DNA of 64,000 bases from Pelagibacter sp047722505 (lineage in GTDB: Bacteria > Pseudomonadota > Alphaproteobacteria > Pelagibacterales > Pelagibacteraceae), in assembly GCF_047722505.1 (NCBI RefSeq), contig NZ_CP159814.1, positions 930,001 through 994,000 of the forward strand, in the 5' to 3' direction. Of the stretch, positions 34,331 to 43,159 are shown in pieces. Position 1 is the stretch's first letter, and each line of letters starts with the position of its first letter. The notes beneath the pieces were generated by a model. That model had not been told where the DNA came from. It searched no databases and saw only the letters and a program-made list of their open reading frames with translations. A program made the translations under genes and the position numbers.

Positions 34331-34910
34331 GGTTTTCTATATACTCACAAAAAACCTGTCCAATCATTAATTCAATAACTTGAATTATAGCTGTGTTGTT
34401 AGAGGGTATTATAATAGGATATTTAACATATTTTTTAAGTTTACCACCTTTGTTTCCAGAAAAGCAAAAAGTCAAAATATTTTTTTTATTAGCAATCTTA
34501 CATGCTTCAATCAAGTTTTCACTATTACCTGATGTTGTCAAAGCTATAACAACATCTCCTGAGTTGCCCAATGCTTCTAATTGTCTTGAAAAAATATATT
34601 TAAAACCAAAATCATTTCCAGTAGCTGTAATTGCAGAAACATCGGTTGATAATGCAATTCCAGCAAATGCTTTTCTTTTTTTTTTATACTTCACAGTAAG
34701 TTCTGTGGCTAAATGTTGTGAGTCTGCGGCACTACCTCCATTTCCAAAAAAAATGATTTTTTTGTTTTTTTTTAAAGCCTTAAGTGAGTATTCACATAAT
34801 TTTTGATAATTTCTTAACTGTTGTGGGCTTTTATTTTCGAAATTTAAAATTACTTCCTTAAAAAATGTTATTTCTTTTTTTAATAAATTTATTGGGTTTT
34901 TATTAATCAT
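34323..34910 (-). CDS. gmhA: Sedoheptulose-7-phosphate isomerase
   Basis: SIS-domain isomerase that converts sedoheptulose-7-phosphate into D-glycero-D-manno-heptose-7-phosphate, the first step of heptose synthesis. IIFFGNGGSAADSQHLATELTVKY is the hallmark, followed by AGIALSTDVSAITATGNDFGF, SGDVVIALTTSGNSENLIEAC and the C-terminal IQVIELMIGQVFCEYIE. The longest frame begins with TTG at 34970. The ATG at 34910 (MINKNPINLLKKEI) gives 195 residues, the normal family length, so I use it. It is the first gene of the leftward gmhA, membrane-protein, fusion operon. Confidence 0.93.
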   Translation of the reverse strand: MINKNPINLLKKEITFFKEVILNFENKSPQQLRNYQKLCEYSLKALKKNKKIIFFGNGGSAADSQHLATELTVKYKKKRKAFAGIALSTDVSAITATGNDFGFKYIFSRQLEALGNSGDVVIALTTSGNSENLIEACKIANKKNILTFCFSGNKGGKLKKYVKYPIIIPSNNTAIIQVIELMIGQVFCEYIENHG

Positions 34911-35011
34911 ATATTTATTTTGATAAATACTTTTATTAGAGAATTTAACATTATTTTTTAATATCAACAAAAATTAACACTTACAATAATTTTACTAGAT
35001 TATTAAGTTGT

Positions 35012-35875
35012 TCATTTCCTTATTTTCAATAATGCGTAAAATTGAAGTAAAACTGCTGATAGAATGATTGTCCCACCAATTAATGTAAATAAAACAGGTC
35101 TTTCACCTGCAAATAGAAAAGCCCACATTGGTCCTAAAACAGATTCGGATAACATTATTATGCCAACCATTGCGGACGGAGTGCTTCGAGCACCCATAGT
35201 TATAAAGATAAAACCAAATCCAACTTGAAAAAAACCTGCGGTAAAACCTAACAAAATATCGTGCGAAGAAATCATAAGCTTTTCTGATAATATATATCCA
35301 ATAATGCATGAACTAACGCCTGCTATAAATTGAGCTGGCACCATATCAACTGTAGGAAATTTTCTAACAATTATGATTAAAACAGCAAACGTAATAGGCA
35401 TACTAAAAGCAGCTAAATTTCCAGACATCTCTCCAGGTGACAAAGAGTTACCTACCATTAACAAAACACCAGTAATAGCTAAGATAATTGAGGCTAGCGT
35501 AATGGATGAGATTGTTTCTTTTAAAAATAAATAACCAAATACTGCCAAAAATAGTATTTGGGTTGAGATGATAAAATTAGCATTTGCAACTGTTGTGTTA
35601 TACATCGCAAAAACATACCCACAAAAACCAAATGATAAAATTATTCCTCCAAAAAAACCTGGTACACCTGAATCATAAAATGCTTTAAATAATTTTTTTT
35701 TATAAGTAATTACTAAAAAAAATAAGACTGTAAGCGAAAAGAATAAAGATCGCCAAAATAAAATTTGCCACAATGTGGACCCTTCAAATGACTTAACTAT
35801 TAGTCCTCCAAAACTTAAACAGCAAGCACCCATAAAAACTAATAGCGGGCCAGGAATTTTACTAATTATTTTCAT
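35012..35875 (-). CDS. EamA/DMT family permease
   Basis: 287-residue drug/metabolite transporter with ten hydrophobic helices arranged as two EamA repeats. The first has GPLLVFMGACCLSFGGLIVKSFEG and LWRS-like FWRSLFFSLTV; the second has TFAVLIIIVRKFPTVDMV and SESVLGPMWAFLFAGERP, the classic EamA end motif. It overlaps pxpC by 14 bases, so it belongs to the 5-oxoprolinase operon. Members usually export amino acids or metabolites; the substrate is unknown. Confidence 0.88.
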   Translation of the reverse strand: MKIISKIPGPLLVFMGACCLSFGGLIVKSFEGSTLWQILFWRSLFFSLTVLFFLVITYKKKLFKAFYDSGVPGFFGGIILSFGFCGYVFAMYNTTVANANFIISTQILFLAVFGYLFLKETISSITLASIILAITGVLLMVGNSLSPGEMSGNLAAFSMPITFAVLIIIVRKFPTVDMVPAQFIAGVSSCIIGYILSEKLMISSHDILLGFTAGFFQVGFGFIFITMGARSTPSAMVGIIMLSESVLGPMWAFLFAGERPVLFTLIGGTIILSAVLLQFYALLKIRK

Positions 35876-36815
35876 TTAAATATCTATCTGTATCTTCTGT
35901 ATATGCTTTAAATATATTCTGAGCTTCTTCAAGGCTTACTTCCTTAAAGTTTATTTTTGTTCCAGGGGTTAATTGCCCAACTAAATCAAGGTCAGCAGCA
36001 ATAACCACACCAATCTTAGGATATCCTCCAACTGTTCCATGATCCGACAACATTATTATTGGATTACCATCAGCAGGAACCTGAATAACTCCTCTTACTA
36101 GACCTTCTGATTTGATATTAGTGTTTTCTATATTTTCTAATTTAGGACCTTTTAATCTTATACCCATTCTATCAACAAGGTTTGTGATTAAAAAATCTTC
36201 ATTAAAAAATTTGTTTATTGCATTCTTAGAAAAATACTCAAAATTTGTACCTTTAATAATTCTAATAATATTATCAGTTGAATGCTTATAATTTATTTTT
36301 TTATTTATTGTATTTTTGATATCTATTTTTTTAATAAAAATTTTATCATTTATGGAATATTTTTTTCCATCATTTGGTCCAATATTTGCCTTGGTATTTA
36401 TGGAATAACTGCCCCAGATTTTTTCTACATCAAAGCCACCACTAACAGCCAAATATCCATACGCAGAATTTTTGGTGGATATTATATCTATTTGATCTTC
36501 TTCATCTAAAAAATAGCTTTTATAACACTTACCTTCTTCAACCTCTAAATTCTTTCTAACAATCTTGAAAAAAATATCTCCAGATATCGCAAAATTAACT
36601 TTTCCATTCTTTAACTTTAAAAGAGGGCCTTGGTATGCAAACTCTACTACAGGTTCATTTAATTGATTTTCAACCAGTCTATTTGATAATGTGTAATTTC
36701 TTTGGTCAATTGCACCACTTACTGCAATTCCAACATGATATAAGTGATTTCTACCTTTGTCTTGAATGGTAGTATTAACTCCCGCTCTTAAAATTTCAAA
36801 ATATGTTTTATTCAT
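35862..36815 (-). CDS. pxpC: 5-oxoprolinase subunit C (biotin-dependent carboxyltransferase-like, KipA family)
   Basis: 317-residue PxpC/KipA family protein. Signatures are EILRAGVNTTIQDKGRNHLYHVGIAVSGAIDQRNY at the N-terminus, GYLAVSGGFDVEKIWGS, VDRMGIRLKGPKL and the C-terminal GVIQVPADGNPIIMLSDHGTVGGYPKIGVV. With PxpA and PxpB it hydrolyses 5-oxoproline to glutamate using ATP. It overlaps pxpB by 8 bases and the EamA gene by 14. Length and motifs are normal. Confidence 0.93.
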   Translation of the reverse strand: MNKTYFEILRAGVNTTIQDKGRNHLYHVGIAVSGAIDQRNYTLSNRLVENQLNEPVVEFAYQGPLLKLKNGKVNFAISGDIFFKIVRKNLEVEEGKCYKSYFLDEEDQIDIISTKNSAYGYLAVSGGFDVEKIWGSYSINTKANIGPNDGKKYSINDKIFIKKIDIKNTINKKINYKHSTDNIIRIIKGTNFEYFSKNAINKFFNEDFLITNLVDRMGIRLKGPKLENIENTNIKSEGLVRGVIQVPADGNPIIMLSDHGTVGGYPKIGVVIAADLDLVGQLTPGTKINFKEVSLEEAQNIFKAYTEDTDRYLNENN

Positions 36816-37494
36816 TCCAATTTAAATATTCTTCTTTTGTTATTTGATAAAAACTTACTTTATCACCTGGGTTAACTAGAGCTGGTTGATCTAAATTTTT
36901 ATCATCAAAAATTTTCTTTGGGGTGTTACCAATAATATTCCAACCACCAGGGCTTTCAAAAGTATAAATATTTGCAAATTGTTCTGTTATTCCTACCGAT
37001 CCTTTGGGCATCTTTAATCTTGGTGTTTCCAATCGATCGCATCTAATATTTTCATCAAGATCTCCTAAAAAAGGCATTCCAGCAATAAAACCTGTCATGT
37101 AGCAAAAGTATTCTTTATTGAAATATAGTTCTAATATTTTATCTTTATCTATATTCAATTTTTTAATTAACCTTGAAAAATCTAGTCCATACTCATCATC
37201 ACAACAAACAGGGATCTTAATTTTTTGATTATTATTTTTAATATCTCTATTAATAGTTAAACCTTCTATAAAATTTTTGATTTTTTTATAATTGGTTATA
37301 GTTAAATCAAAACTAATGATTAATTTATTATAAGAAGGTGTTAAATTGGTTATTCCTTCAATCTTTTTATCTTTTATTAATTTTGATATATGGTGAAAAT
37401 AATCTATGACACTTGCATTTATTGCTTCATTAACTTCTGAGCCAAAATCACAATATACGGCTGCATCACCAAGATTTGATATATTTTTAACCAT
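36808..37494 (-). CDS. pxpB: 5-oxoprolinase subunit B (KipI family)
   Basis: 228-residue PxpB/KipI protein. GDAAVYCDFGS opens it, IPVCCDDEYGLDFSRL and CYMTGFIAGMPFLGDLDENIRCDRLETPRLKMPKGSVGI form the central signature, and YTFESPGGWNIIGNTPKKIFD and NPGDKVSFYQI close it. It works with PxpC and PxpA in ATP-dependent 5-oxoproline ring opening. It diverges from pxpA; the two start codons are 27 bases apart, so their promoters overlap. Confidence 0.94.
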   Translation of the reverse strand: MVKNISNLGDAAVYCDFGSEVNEAINASVIDYFHHISKLIKDKKIEGITNLTPSYNKLIISFDLTITNYKKIKNFIEGLTINRDIKNNNQKIKIPVCCDDEYGLDFSRLIKKLNIDKDKILELYFNKEYFCYMTGFIAGMPFLGDLDENIRCDRLETPRLKMPKGSVGITEQFANIYTFESPGGWNIIGNTPKKIFDDKNLDQPALVNPGDKVSFYQITKEEYLNWNE

Positions 37495-37498
37495 GCCA

Positions 37499-37507
37499 TG
37501 TTATACT
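37499..37507 (+). promoter_or_regulatory. Candidate extended -10 promoter of pxpA
   Basis: TGTTATACT is an extended -10 element (TG-N-TATACT) ending 14 bases before the ATG at 37522. It predicts a transcript with a very short leader (about 7-10 bases) and supports the inner start of pxpA. A TTGATA lies 20 bases upstream of the TATACT, too far for an ideal -35. No experimental support. Confidence 0.4.
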
Positions 37508-37521
37508 CCAGACTAAAGAGT

Positions 37522-38295
37522 ATGGAAATTAATATCAATTGTGATTTAGGAGAAAAATCTAAGTTTCATTCTATCAAGAATGATCCAGAATTACTTAATA
37601 TTGTAAATTCTGCCAACATTGCGTGTGGCTACCATGCAGGAGATAAACAAACAATGGATATGGTTATTCAAATTTCAAAAAAAAACGGTGTTAGTATGGG
37701 GGCCCATCCTTCTTTTAATGATCCTGAAAACTTTGGAAGAAAAAGAATATATTTAAATTCTTTAGAAATAAAAAAACTAATTTTCGAGCAATATGAAATA
37801 TTACAAAAGATTGCTCAAAAACATAATGAAAACATAACCCATATTAAACCGCATGGGGCACTTAATAATATGGCTTGTGAAGACTTAGAATTAGCCACAA
37901 CGTTAGCGTTAGCTATTAAAGAAATTAATAAAGATATCATTTATCTTGTCCCAACTGGTTCGCAAATGGAAGTTGCTGCTAAGAAAAATAGTTTAAGAAT
38001 AGCTTGTGAAATTTTTGCAGATAGAAATTATGAAGATGATGGTAATTTAATCTCTAGAAAAAAGCCAAATGCTTTAATCACTGATCCAGATATTGCAAAG
38101 AAACACGTATTAAATATGGTTAAAAATCAGGCAATAAATTGTCTCAGTGGTAAACAGATACCTTGTGAAATTGACTCGGTTTGTATACATGGTGATAACG
38201 AAAGCTCATTGGCAACCGCAAAATCTATTAAAGATAATTTAGTTAATAATGGGTTAATATTGAAACCTTTAAATAAAATGGATAAATTTAATTAA
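37522..38295 (+). CDS. pxpA: 5-oxoprolinase subunit A (LamB/YcsF family)
   Basis: 257 residues from the ATG at 37522. An ATG at 37498 adds eight residues but sits across the likely promoter, and family members begin with a sequence like MEININCDLGEK. Further motifs are NIACGYHAGDKQTMD, GAHPSFNDPENFGRK, ITHIKPHGALNNMAC, ACEIFADRNYEDDGNLISRKKPNALI and DSVCIHGDNESS. PxpA catalyses the ring-opening step with PxpBC. It faces away from pxpB-pxpC across a 27-base gap and is followed 3 bases later by the TPR gene. Confidence 0.94.
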   Translation: MEININCDLGEKSKFHSIKNDPELLNIVNSANIACGYHAGDKQTMDMVIQISKKNGVSMGAHPSFNDPENFGRKRIYLNSLEIKKLIFEQYEILQKIAQKHNENITHIKPHGALNNMACEDLELATTLALAIKEINKDIIYLVPTGSQMEVAAKKNSLRIACEIFADRNYEDDGNLISRKKPNALITDPDIAKKHVLNMVKNQAINCLSGKQIPCEIDSVCIHGDNESSLATAKSIKDNLVNNGLILKPLNKMDKFN

Positions 38296-38298
38296 AAT

Positions 38299-38790
38299 AT
38301 GAAAAAACTTATTTATACTTTACTAATAATTATAGCACTTACTAATAATTCATTTTCTGCGGGGAGTAGCAATGATAACGATTCTACCTCTAAAGTGTCA
38401 AACTATGCAAAAGCAAAAAATTTAATTATAGCTGCTAAGAAATATGAAGAAAAAGGTAAAACTGAAAAAGCACAAAAAAGATATGCAAAAGCACAAAAGC
38501 TTCTTTTAAAATCTAATGATAAAAAACCATTACAGGCAGATACTTTAAATTATTTAGGTTTTACTACTAGAAAACTTGGAGATTATGAGGGAGGTGAAGA
38601 TTTTTACTTACAAGGCTTACAAATTGAGCCCAAACATAATGGAATAAATGAGTACCTTGGTGAACTTTATGTAGCTACTAATAGAATGGATTTGGCTAAA
38701 GAAAGATTAGAAGTTTTGAAAACTTGCAACTGTGAAGAATATGACGAACTAAAAGAAATAATAGAAGGAACTAAAAAATCCAAATATTAA
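38299..38790 (+). CDS. Secreted TPR-repeat protein
   Basis: 163-residue small exported protein. A signal peptide of ~20 residues (KKLIYTLLIIIALTNNSFSA) precedes a lysine-rich segment, then a tetratricopeptide region: TLNYLGFTTRKLGDYEGGEDFYLQGLQIEPKHNGINEYLGELYVATNRMDLAKERLEVL-type helices over residues ~85-150. TPR domains mediate protein contacts; the partner is unknown. It starts 3 bases after pxpA, so it may be cotranscribed with it, and its end is 3 bases from the convergent dctM gene. No link to 5-oxoproline metabolism is evident. Confidence 0.82.
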   Translation: MKKLIYTLLIIIALTNNSFSAGSSNDNDSTSKVSNYAKAKNLIIAAKKYEEKGKTEKAQKRYAKAQKLLLKSNDKKPLQADTLNYLGFTTRKLGDYEGGEDFYLQGLQIEPKHNGINEYLGELYVATNRMDLAKERLEVLKTCNCEEYDELKEIIEGTKKSKY

Positions 38791-38793
38791 GTC

Positions 38794-40104
38794 TTAATTA
38801 ATATTTTCTGACATTTTATTTGGTAACCATAGTGCGATCTCAGGAAAAATTATTACAATAATAACTGCTAGTATCATTAATAAAAAAAGAGGAAATGCAC
38901 TTCTTGCAATAAATCCCATATCTTTATTTGCCATACTTTGCAGAACGAATAAATTAAATCCTACTGGTGGAGTAATTTGAGCCATCTCAACAACTATTAC
39001 TAAATATATACCAAACCAAATCATATCAAAGCCAGCCTGCCTAATCATTGGCTCTATAATAGCCATAGTTAAAACAACTGCAGATATTCCATCTAAAAAC
39101 ATACCTAAAATTATATAAAATATAGTTAGTACAAATAATAATATGTATGGAGATAAGCTCATTCCATCAATCCAAATTGCTAAATTTCTTGGCAATCCTG
39201 TAAAGCCCATTGCTAAAGATAAAAAAGTTGAGCCTGCTATAATAAAAGCAATCATACAAGAAGTTTTAGTTGCACCTAATAAAGATAAATTAAATGTTTT
39301 TTTACTTAGTGTTCCCTGAAAAAAAGATAATATTAAAGCACCAACAACACCTAAAGCTGCAGCTTCAGTAGCTGTTGCTATACCAGTATAAATTGAACCA
39401 ATTACAGCTGTGATGAGAAATATTACAGGTAATAATTGTTTTGATCCCTGTACTTTTTCTACAAAAGAAAAGTTCTTAGTTGATTTGGGCATTAATCTTT
39501 TATTTAAAATAGACCAAAAAATTACATACAGCATGAACATCGCCGCAAGCATTATCCCAGGTAAAATTCCTGCCATAAATAGCTTTGCTATTGAGTCCTC
39601 AATAGTAACTCCATAAATAATTAATATAATAGATGGTGGGATCAGTAGCCCCAAAGTTCCAGATCCTGCTAAAGTTCCTAATAATAATTTTTCTGGATAT
39701 TTTCTTTTTCTCAATTCAGGGATAGACATTTTTCCTACAGTTGCTACTGTTGCCGCTGAAGACCCTGATATTGCTGCAAATAATGCACATCCAACAACAT
39801 TGACGTGTACTAATCCACCAGGTAATTTGGATAACCAAGGTGATAAGCCTTTAAATAAGTTTTCTGATAATTTAGTTCTAAATAAAATTTCACCCATCCA
39901 AACAAAAAGAGGAAGAGCTGTTAATGTCCATGATGAACTTGTTCCCCATATTGTCGTTGCCATTGCATCCCCAACAGGCCTAGTTGTAAATAACAACATA
40001 CCAATTGCAGATACAGCTATCATACTTAAAGCAACCCAAATACCTGAGCCTAATAAGAATAACAATAAAGAAATAAAAAATATTGTTAAATATATTTCTG
40101 TCAT
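38794..40104 (-). CDS. dctM: TRAP transporter large permease (DctM)
   Basis: 436 residues from the ATG at 40104 (MTEIYLTIFFISLLLF); the longer frame to 40206 adds 34 residues that overlap dctQ and is not used. It is a polytopic 12-helix-type permease. Signatures are MGEILFRTKLSENLFKGLSPWLSKLPGGLVHVNV, AAISGSSAATVATVGKMSIPEL, GTLGLLIPPSIILIIYGV, TGIATATEAAALGVVGAL and TPPVGFNLFVLQS. It forms the channel part of a DctPQM tripartite uptake system for an organic acid; the substrate is not readable. dctQ ends 3 bases upstream. Confidence 0.93.
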   Translation of the reverse strand: MTEIYLTIFFISLLLFLLGSGIWVALSMIAVSAIGMLLFTTRPVGDAMATTIWGTSSSWTLTALPLFVWMGEILFRTKLSENLFKGLSPWLSKLPGGLVHVNVVGCALFAAISGSSAATVATVGKMSIPELRKRKYPEKLLLGTLAGSGTLGLLIPPSIILIIYGVTIEDSIAKLFMAGILPGIMLAAMFMLYVIFWSILNKRLMPKSTKNFSFVEKVQGSKQLLPVIFLITAVIGSIYTGIATATEAAALGVVGALILSFFQGTLSKKTFNLSLLGATKTSCMIAFIIAGSTFLSLAMGFTGLPRNLAIWIDGMSLSPYILLFVLTIFYIILGMFLDGISAVVLTMAIIEPMIRQAGFDMIWFGIYLVIVVEMAQITPPVGFNLFVLQSMANKDMGFIARSAFPLFLLMILAVIIVIIFPEIALWLPNKMSENIN

Positions 40105-40106
40105 AT

Positions 40107-40598
40107 TTAATCTATTTTCTTGTTTAGGATTGAAAAAACTAAATGATGAAATATACAAATAAAAAGCACAAAGGAGCCAATTGCTAAGCTGCTTTGGGGT
40201 ATCCATATAAGTATTTCATCCGCACCCTCACTTCTTTCTTCAAATTTTATTGAAATAATAACCATTTTAATAAAGTAATATGCCATAAAACCTGAAAAAA
40301 AACTTGCCACTGATAAACACCATATTTCAGCAAATCTTCTTTTTTTAGTTTCAATTTTTTCTATAAACAAAGTTATTCTGATGTGAGCTTTGTCATAAAA
40401 TGTGTAAGCTAATGCAAAAAAAGATGCTGCCCCCATACTGTAACCTGAGTACTCAGCAAGTCCTCTTATATAGAAACCAAAAATTCTAGAACTAATTCCA
40501 GTTAAGATAAATACCGCCACTAATACGAGAAATATTGCTGCAATATAACCTGAAATTTTATAAATAGATTTTAGAAAATTATTAATACTATTAATCAT
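40107..40598 (-). CDS. dctQ: TRAP transporter small permease (DctQ)
   Basis: 163 residues, four hydrophobic helices, the DctQ topology: NFLKSIYKISGYIAAIFLVLVAVFI, RGLAEYSGYSMGAASFFALAYTF, AHIRITLFIE and the late WIPQSSLAIGSFVLFICIFHHLV. The first ATG in frame (40616) lies within a stable hairpin at 40602-40634, so the ATG at 40598 (MINSINNFLK) is preferred. It links DctM and DctP in the membrane. Order P-Q-M on one strand. Confidence 0.9.
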   Translation of the reverse strand: MINSINNFLKSIYKISGYIAAIFLVLVAVFILTGISSRIFGFYIRGLAEYSGYSMGAASFFALAYTFYDKAHIRITLFIEKIETKKRRFAEIWCLSVASFFSGFMAYYFIKMVIISIKFEERSEGADEILIWIPQSSLAIGSFVLFICIFHHLVFSILNKKID

Positions 40599-40601
40599 AA
40601 T

Positions 40602-40634
40602 AAAAAAGGCCATCAATAAATGATGGCCTTTTTA
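40602..40634 (-). terminator. Intercistronic hairpin/terminator between dctP and dctQ
   Basis: An inverted repeat (AAAAAGGCCATCA, loop ATAAA, TGATGGCCTTTTT; 13-bp stem, 40603-40633) with T-run on the minus strand. It sits just after the dctP stop and before dctQ. This would end or attenuate part of the transcripts, leaving the binding protein more abundant than the permeases. It is symmetrical, so it could also stop transcription from the other direction. Confidence 0.82.
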
Positions 40635-40644
40635 ATTTATAATA

Positions 40645-41619
40645 CTATTTATAAGCAGCTAAAACAGTTTGCCCTCTAGAACCAGCTCTACTAGCCCATT
40701 CTTTAGACATAGTTGCACCAACTTCTTTAAAGTGTTTATTCAAAGCTGAATTTACTTTACCAACCTTCATACCAGCGTCAGCTAAAGCTTTTTTATCTGC
40801 CTTGTTTCCTTTTTTAGATAGTGCCCAACCCTTTTTTTCTGCTTTTGTAGCTTCTGACATTAATAATTTTTGAGTTGCAGAATCTAATTTGTTCCACGCA
40901 TCTTTATTAACAATGATCATATTTTTTGGATACCATGCAGCTATATCGTAGAAATATTTTACTCCATTTTCCCAAATTTTACTGTTCTTACCAGTAGTTG
41001 GTGAGGTAATCATACTTTCAACTGCTCCTGTTGAAAAAGCCTGACTTATTTCAGCAGCTTCAATTTTAGTTGGTGCCATTCCAGTTAACTCAGCTAATCT
41101 TATCAAAGATGAGTTATAAGCTCTAAATTTTAGACCTTTTAAATCAGCTTTAGAATTAATTGCATTCTTACTGTAAAGTCCTTGTGCTGGCCATGGCACA
41201 GCATACAAGAATACCAAACCTTTGGCGTCTAAGCCTTTAACTATTTCTGGTTTTGATGCTTTATATAGTTTCATAGCGTCACTATATGATGATGCTAGAA
41301 AAGGTTGAGAGTCTATTTCTAATAATGGATCTTCTTTACCCAAGGCTGACATAAATCTCTCACCAATTTGAGCTTGACCCGTTCTGACTGCTCTGAAGAT
41401 TTCGCCACCTTTATACAGTGAGCCACCTGGATGAGTAACTATTGTTAATTTTCCACCACTTTTATCTGAAACATTTTTAGCAAACTCTGTTGCATTTGCA
41501 GAATGAAAGTTAGAGGCACCATATGCTAGCGCCATATCCCATTTTTCTGCAGAAAATGCCGTATTGGCATTTAATAAAACTGCAAAAAATAATACTAAGA
41601 TTTTATTAATTATTTTCAT
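40645..41619 (-). CDS. dctP: TRAP transporter substrate-binding protein (DctP)
   Basis: 324-residue periplasmic solute receptor of the DctP family. A signal peptide (~1-23, VLFFAVLLNANTAFSA) precedes a mature domain with WDMALAYGASNFHSANATEFAKNVSDKSGGKLTI. The ligand-carboxylate arginine region is FRAYNSSLIRLAELTGMAPTKIEAAEISQAFSTGAVESMITSPTTG. A strong Shine-Dalgarno (GGAGG) lies eight bases before the ATG, in keeping with high expression. It is the first gene of dctPQM. The ligand is unknown; the residues in the loop resemble dicarboxylate or keto-acid receptors. Confidence 0.92.
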   Translation of the reverse strand: MKIINKILVLFFAVLLNANTAFSAEKWDMALAYGASNFHSANATEFAKNVSDKSGGKLTIVTHPGGSLYKGGEIFRAVRTGQAQIGERFMSALGKEDPLLEIDSQPFLASSYSDAMKLYKASKPEIVKGLDAKGLVFLYAVPWPAQGLYSKNAINSKADLKGLKFRAYNSSLIRLAELTGMAPTKIEAAEISQAFSTGAVESMITSPTTGKNSKIWENGVKYFYDIAAWYPKNMIIVNKDAWNKLDSATQKLLMSEATKAEKKGWALSKKGNKADKKALADAGMKVGKVNSALNKHFKEVGATMSKEWASRAGSRGQTVLAAYK

Positions 41620-41732
41620 TGTTCCTCCGATTTGTTAATTTTCTATTTCATTACGAACACTAGTCAAAAGCAATAAAAAAATATCACACTTTAGATTGAA
41701 TTATTGTAGATTTTCAATATTATAAATATACC

Positions 41733-42347
41733 TTGATAGAAGAATTCATTATTTTAACTCAAATCATCTTTATAGATATCATTTTAGCTGCTGATAATGC
41801 AATTATTATTGGTTTAATTGCTGCTAACTTTGTACCAAAAAATAGAAAGCAAATAATTTTATGGGGTGTTGCAGGTGCCTTAGTTTTTAAGATTATTTTT
41901 GCACTTTTTGCTACTTACCTATTTGAATTTTACTATATAAAAATATTAGGTGGACTTCTTTTAATTTGGATTGTCAATGATTTGAGAAAAGATTTAGTTG
42001 AGATGAAAAATAAGATTAAATCTCCAATAAAAAAATCTACAGAACCCTCTTTTGTAAAGAGTATTTATAAAGTTTTATTTGCAGATATTACCATAAGTTT
42101 TGATAATGTAATTGGTGTCGTTGGAGCTGCAAAAGGTTACTTTGGTTATATGATATTTGGACTTATTTTATCAGTTGTGTTGACAGGGGCATTAGCTACA
42201 TATTTAGCAAATTATATCCAAAAACATTTATGGATAGCTTATGTTGGATTAGGATTTATATTAATAGTAGCGCTTCAACTAATAATTGGTGGATTAAATG
42301 ATTATGGAGTTTTGTCAATTAATGAAACTTTTAAACAATACTTTTAA
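41733..42347 (+). CDS. TerC family integral membrane protein
   Basis: 204-residue TerC/YkoY-type protein with about seven helices. The signature is IDIILAADNAIIIGLIAANFVPKNRKQIILWG (two conserved acidic/Asn clusters), and the second repeat FADITISFDNVIGVVGAAKGYFG carries the matching Asp-Asn pair. Members are metal-ion (Mn) exporters or tellurite-resistance proteins. The start is TTG (41733). A TATAAA box ends six bases before it, which would leave little or no leader. It diverges from dctP and overlaps the convergent racemase-family gene by four bases. Confidence 0.87.
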   Translation: MIEEFIILTQIIFIDIILAADNAIIIGLIAANFVPKNRKQIILWGVAGALVFKIIFALFATYLFEFYYIKILGGLLLIWIVNDLRKDLVEMKNKIKSPIKKSTEPSFVKSIYKVLFADITISFDNVIGVVGAAKGYFGYMIFGLILSVVLTGALATYLANYIQKHLWIAYVGLGFILIVALQLIIGGLNDYGVLSINETFKQYF

Positions 42348-43090
42348 CTTACCTCAAAAATTTTTCCAAACCCTACAACTGGTTCTTTGTCTTCAATTAA
42401 ATTTAAAGCTTCCCAAATTAATGTTTGATTGCTAGATAAAATAATTTTATTTAATTTTTTTTCAAGTTTATCAATAATTGATAAAACTGGTAGAGCAGTA
42501 CATGAAACAAATAACGCTTCACTATTATCTAGGTCTATTTTTGACAAAACTTTAAATAGATAATTTTCATCGACTTTACCAATGTCTAAATCTGACGCAA
42601 TATCAAAATAAGTTAAAGAATTAATAGTAATATTTTCTTTTTTAAAATAACTAACCACAGAATTATTTATTGTGTTTGTGTAAGGTGTAAAAATAGATAT
42701 CTTATTGATACCTAGCACTTTTAAAGCTTTGATTGCTGAAGTTATTGGAGTTGTTACTTTTGCTTCTGGTTTGGCTAAATTAACTTTTTTTTTTATTGTG
42801 TCATATCCTGCAGCTACTGTTCCTGATGTACAGCCATAAGCAATGCAATCTATTTTTTGGTCAGGAAGAATATCTTTAGTAACCTCTGTAATATCATCAG
42901 CCATTTTGGCTAATGTTTTGTTGGTCAATGGGTTATAGCAATGGATTCTATTTACGTAGAGATCAATATCTCTTCCATAAATTATATTATTAAAATCTTT
43001 TTCAATTCTAAAATCACTGCCAAGTGCGATTAAGCCAATTCTTGGGTTAGATTTAGAGATATATTTTGGTTCAATTTTGTTTAATTTCAT
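42344..43090 (-). CDS. Asp/Glu racemase superfamily protein (maleate isomerase/arylmalonate decarboxylase-like)
   Basis: 248-residue protein of the Asp/Glu/hydantoin racemase superfamily. Two cysteines lie at the expected sites: IDCIAYGCTSGTVAAGYDTI (~residues 79-98, Cys in GCTS) and ALFVSCTALPVLSII (~190-204). The N-terminal RIGLIALGSDFRIEKDFN fits the maleate cis-trans isomerase/AMDase branch. Two cysteines would allow acid-base chemistry at an alpha-carbon. It diverges from the luciferase-like operon by 169 bases, so a joint pathway with that operon is plausible. The substrate is unknown. Confidence 0.82.
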   Translation of the reverse strand: MKLNKIEPKYISKSNPRIGLIALGSDFRIEKDFNNIIYGRDIDLYVNRIHCYNPLTNKTLAKMADDITEVTKDILPDQKIDCIAYGCTSGTVAAGYDTIKKKVNLAKPEAKVTTPITSAIKALKVLGINKISIFTPYTNTINNSVVSYFKKENITINSLTYFDIASDLDIGKVDENYLFKVLSKIDLDNSEALFVSCTALPVLSIIDKLEKKLNKIILSSNQTLIWEALNLIEDKEPVVGFGKIFEVS

Positions 43091-43159
43091 AAATTACCTG
43101 TAATATTTGGATTAAATATATATTGAATAAGGAGTCTAGTTAAAATACAGTTTTAAAAA

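Noticed and set aside
34393..34806. 137-residue plus-strand frame opposite gmhA
   Set aside because: Antisense to the SIS-domain isomerase, whose motifs are intact.
14631..35000. Integrated phage or transposon as the cause of the island
   Set aside because: No integrase, transposase, tRNA attachment site or flanking direct repeat was seen; the only repeats are the paralogous genes and the relic.
40105..40206. 34-residue N-terminal extension of dctM
   Set aside because: It overlaps the end of dctQ, is not hydrophobic in the family pattern, and an ATG right after dctQ gives the normal start.
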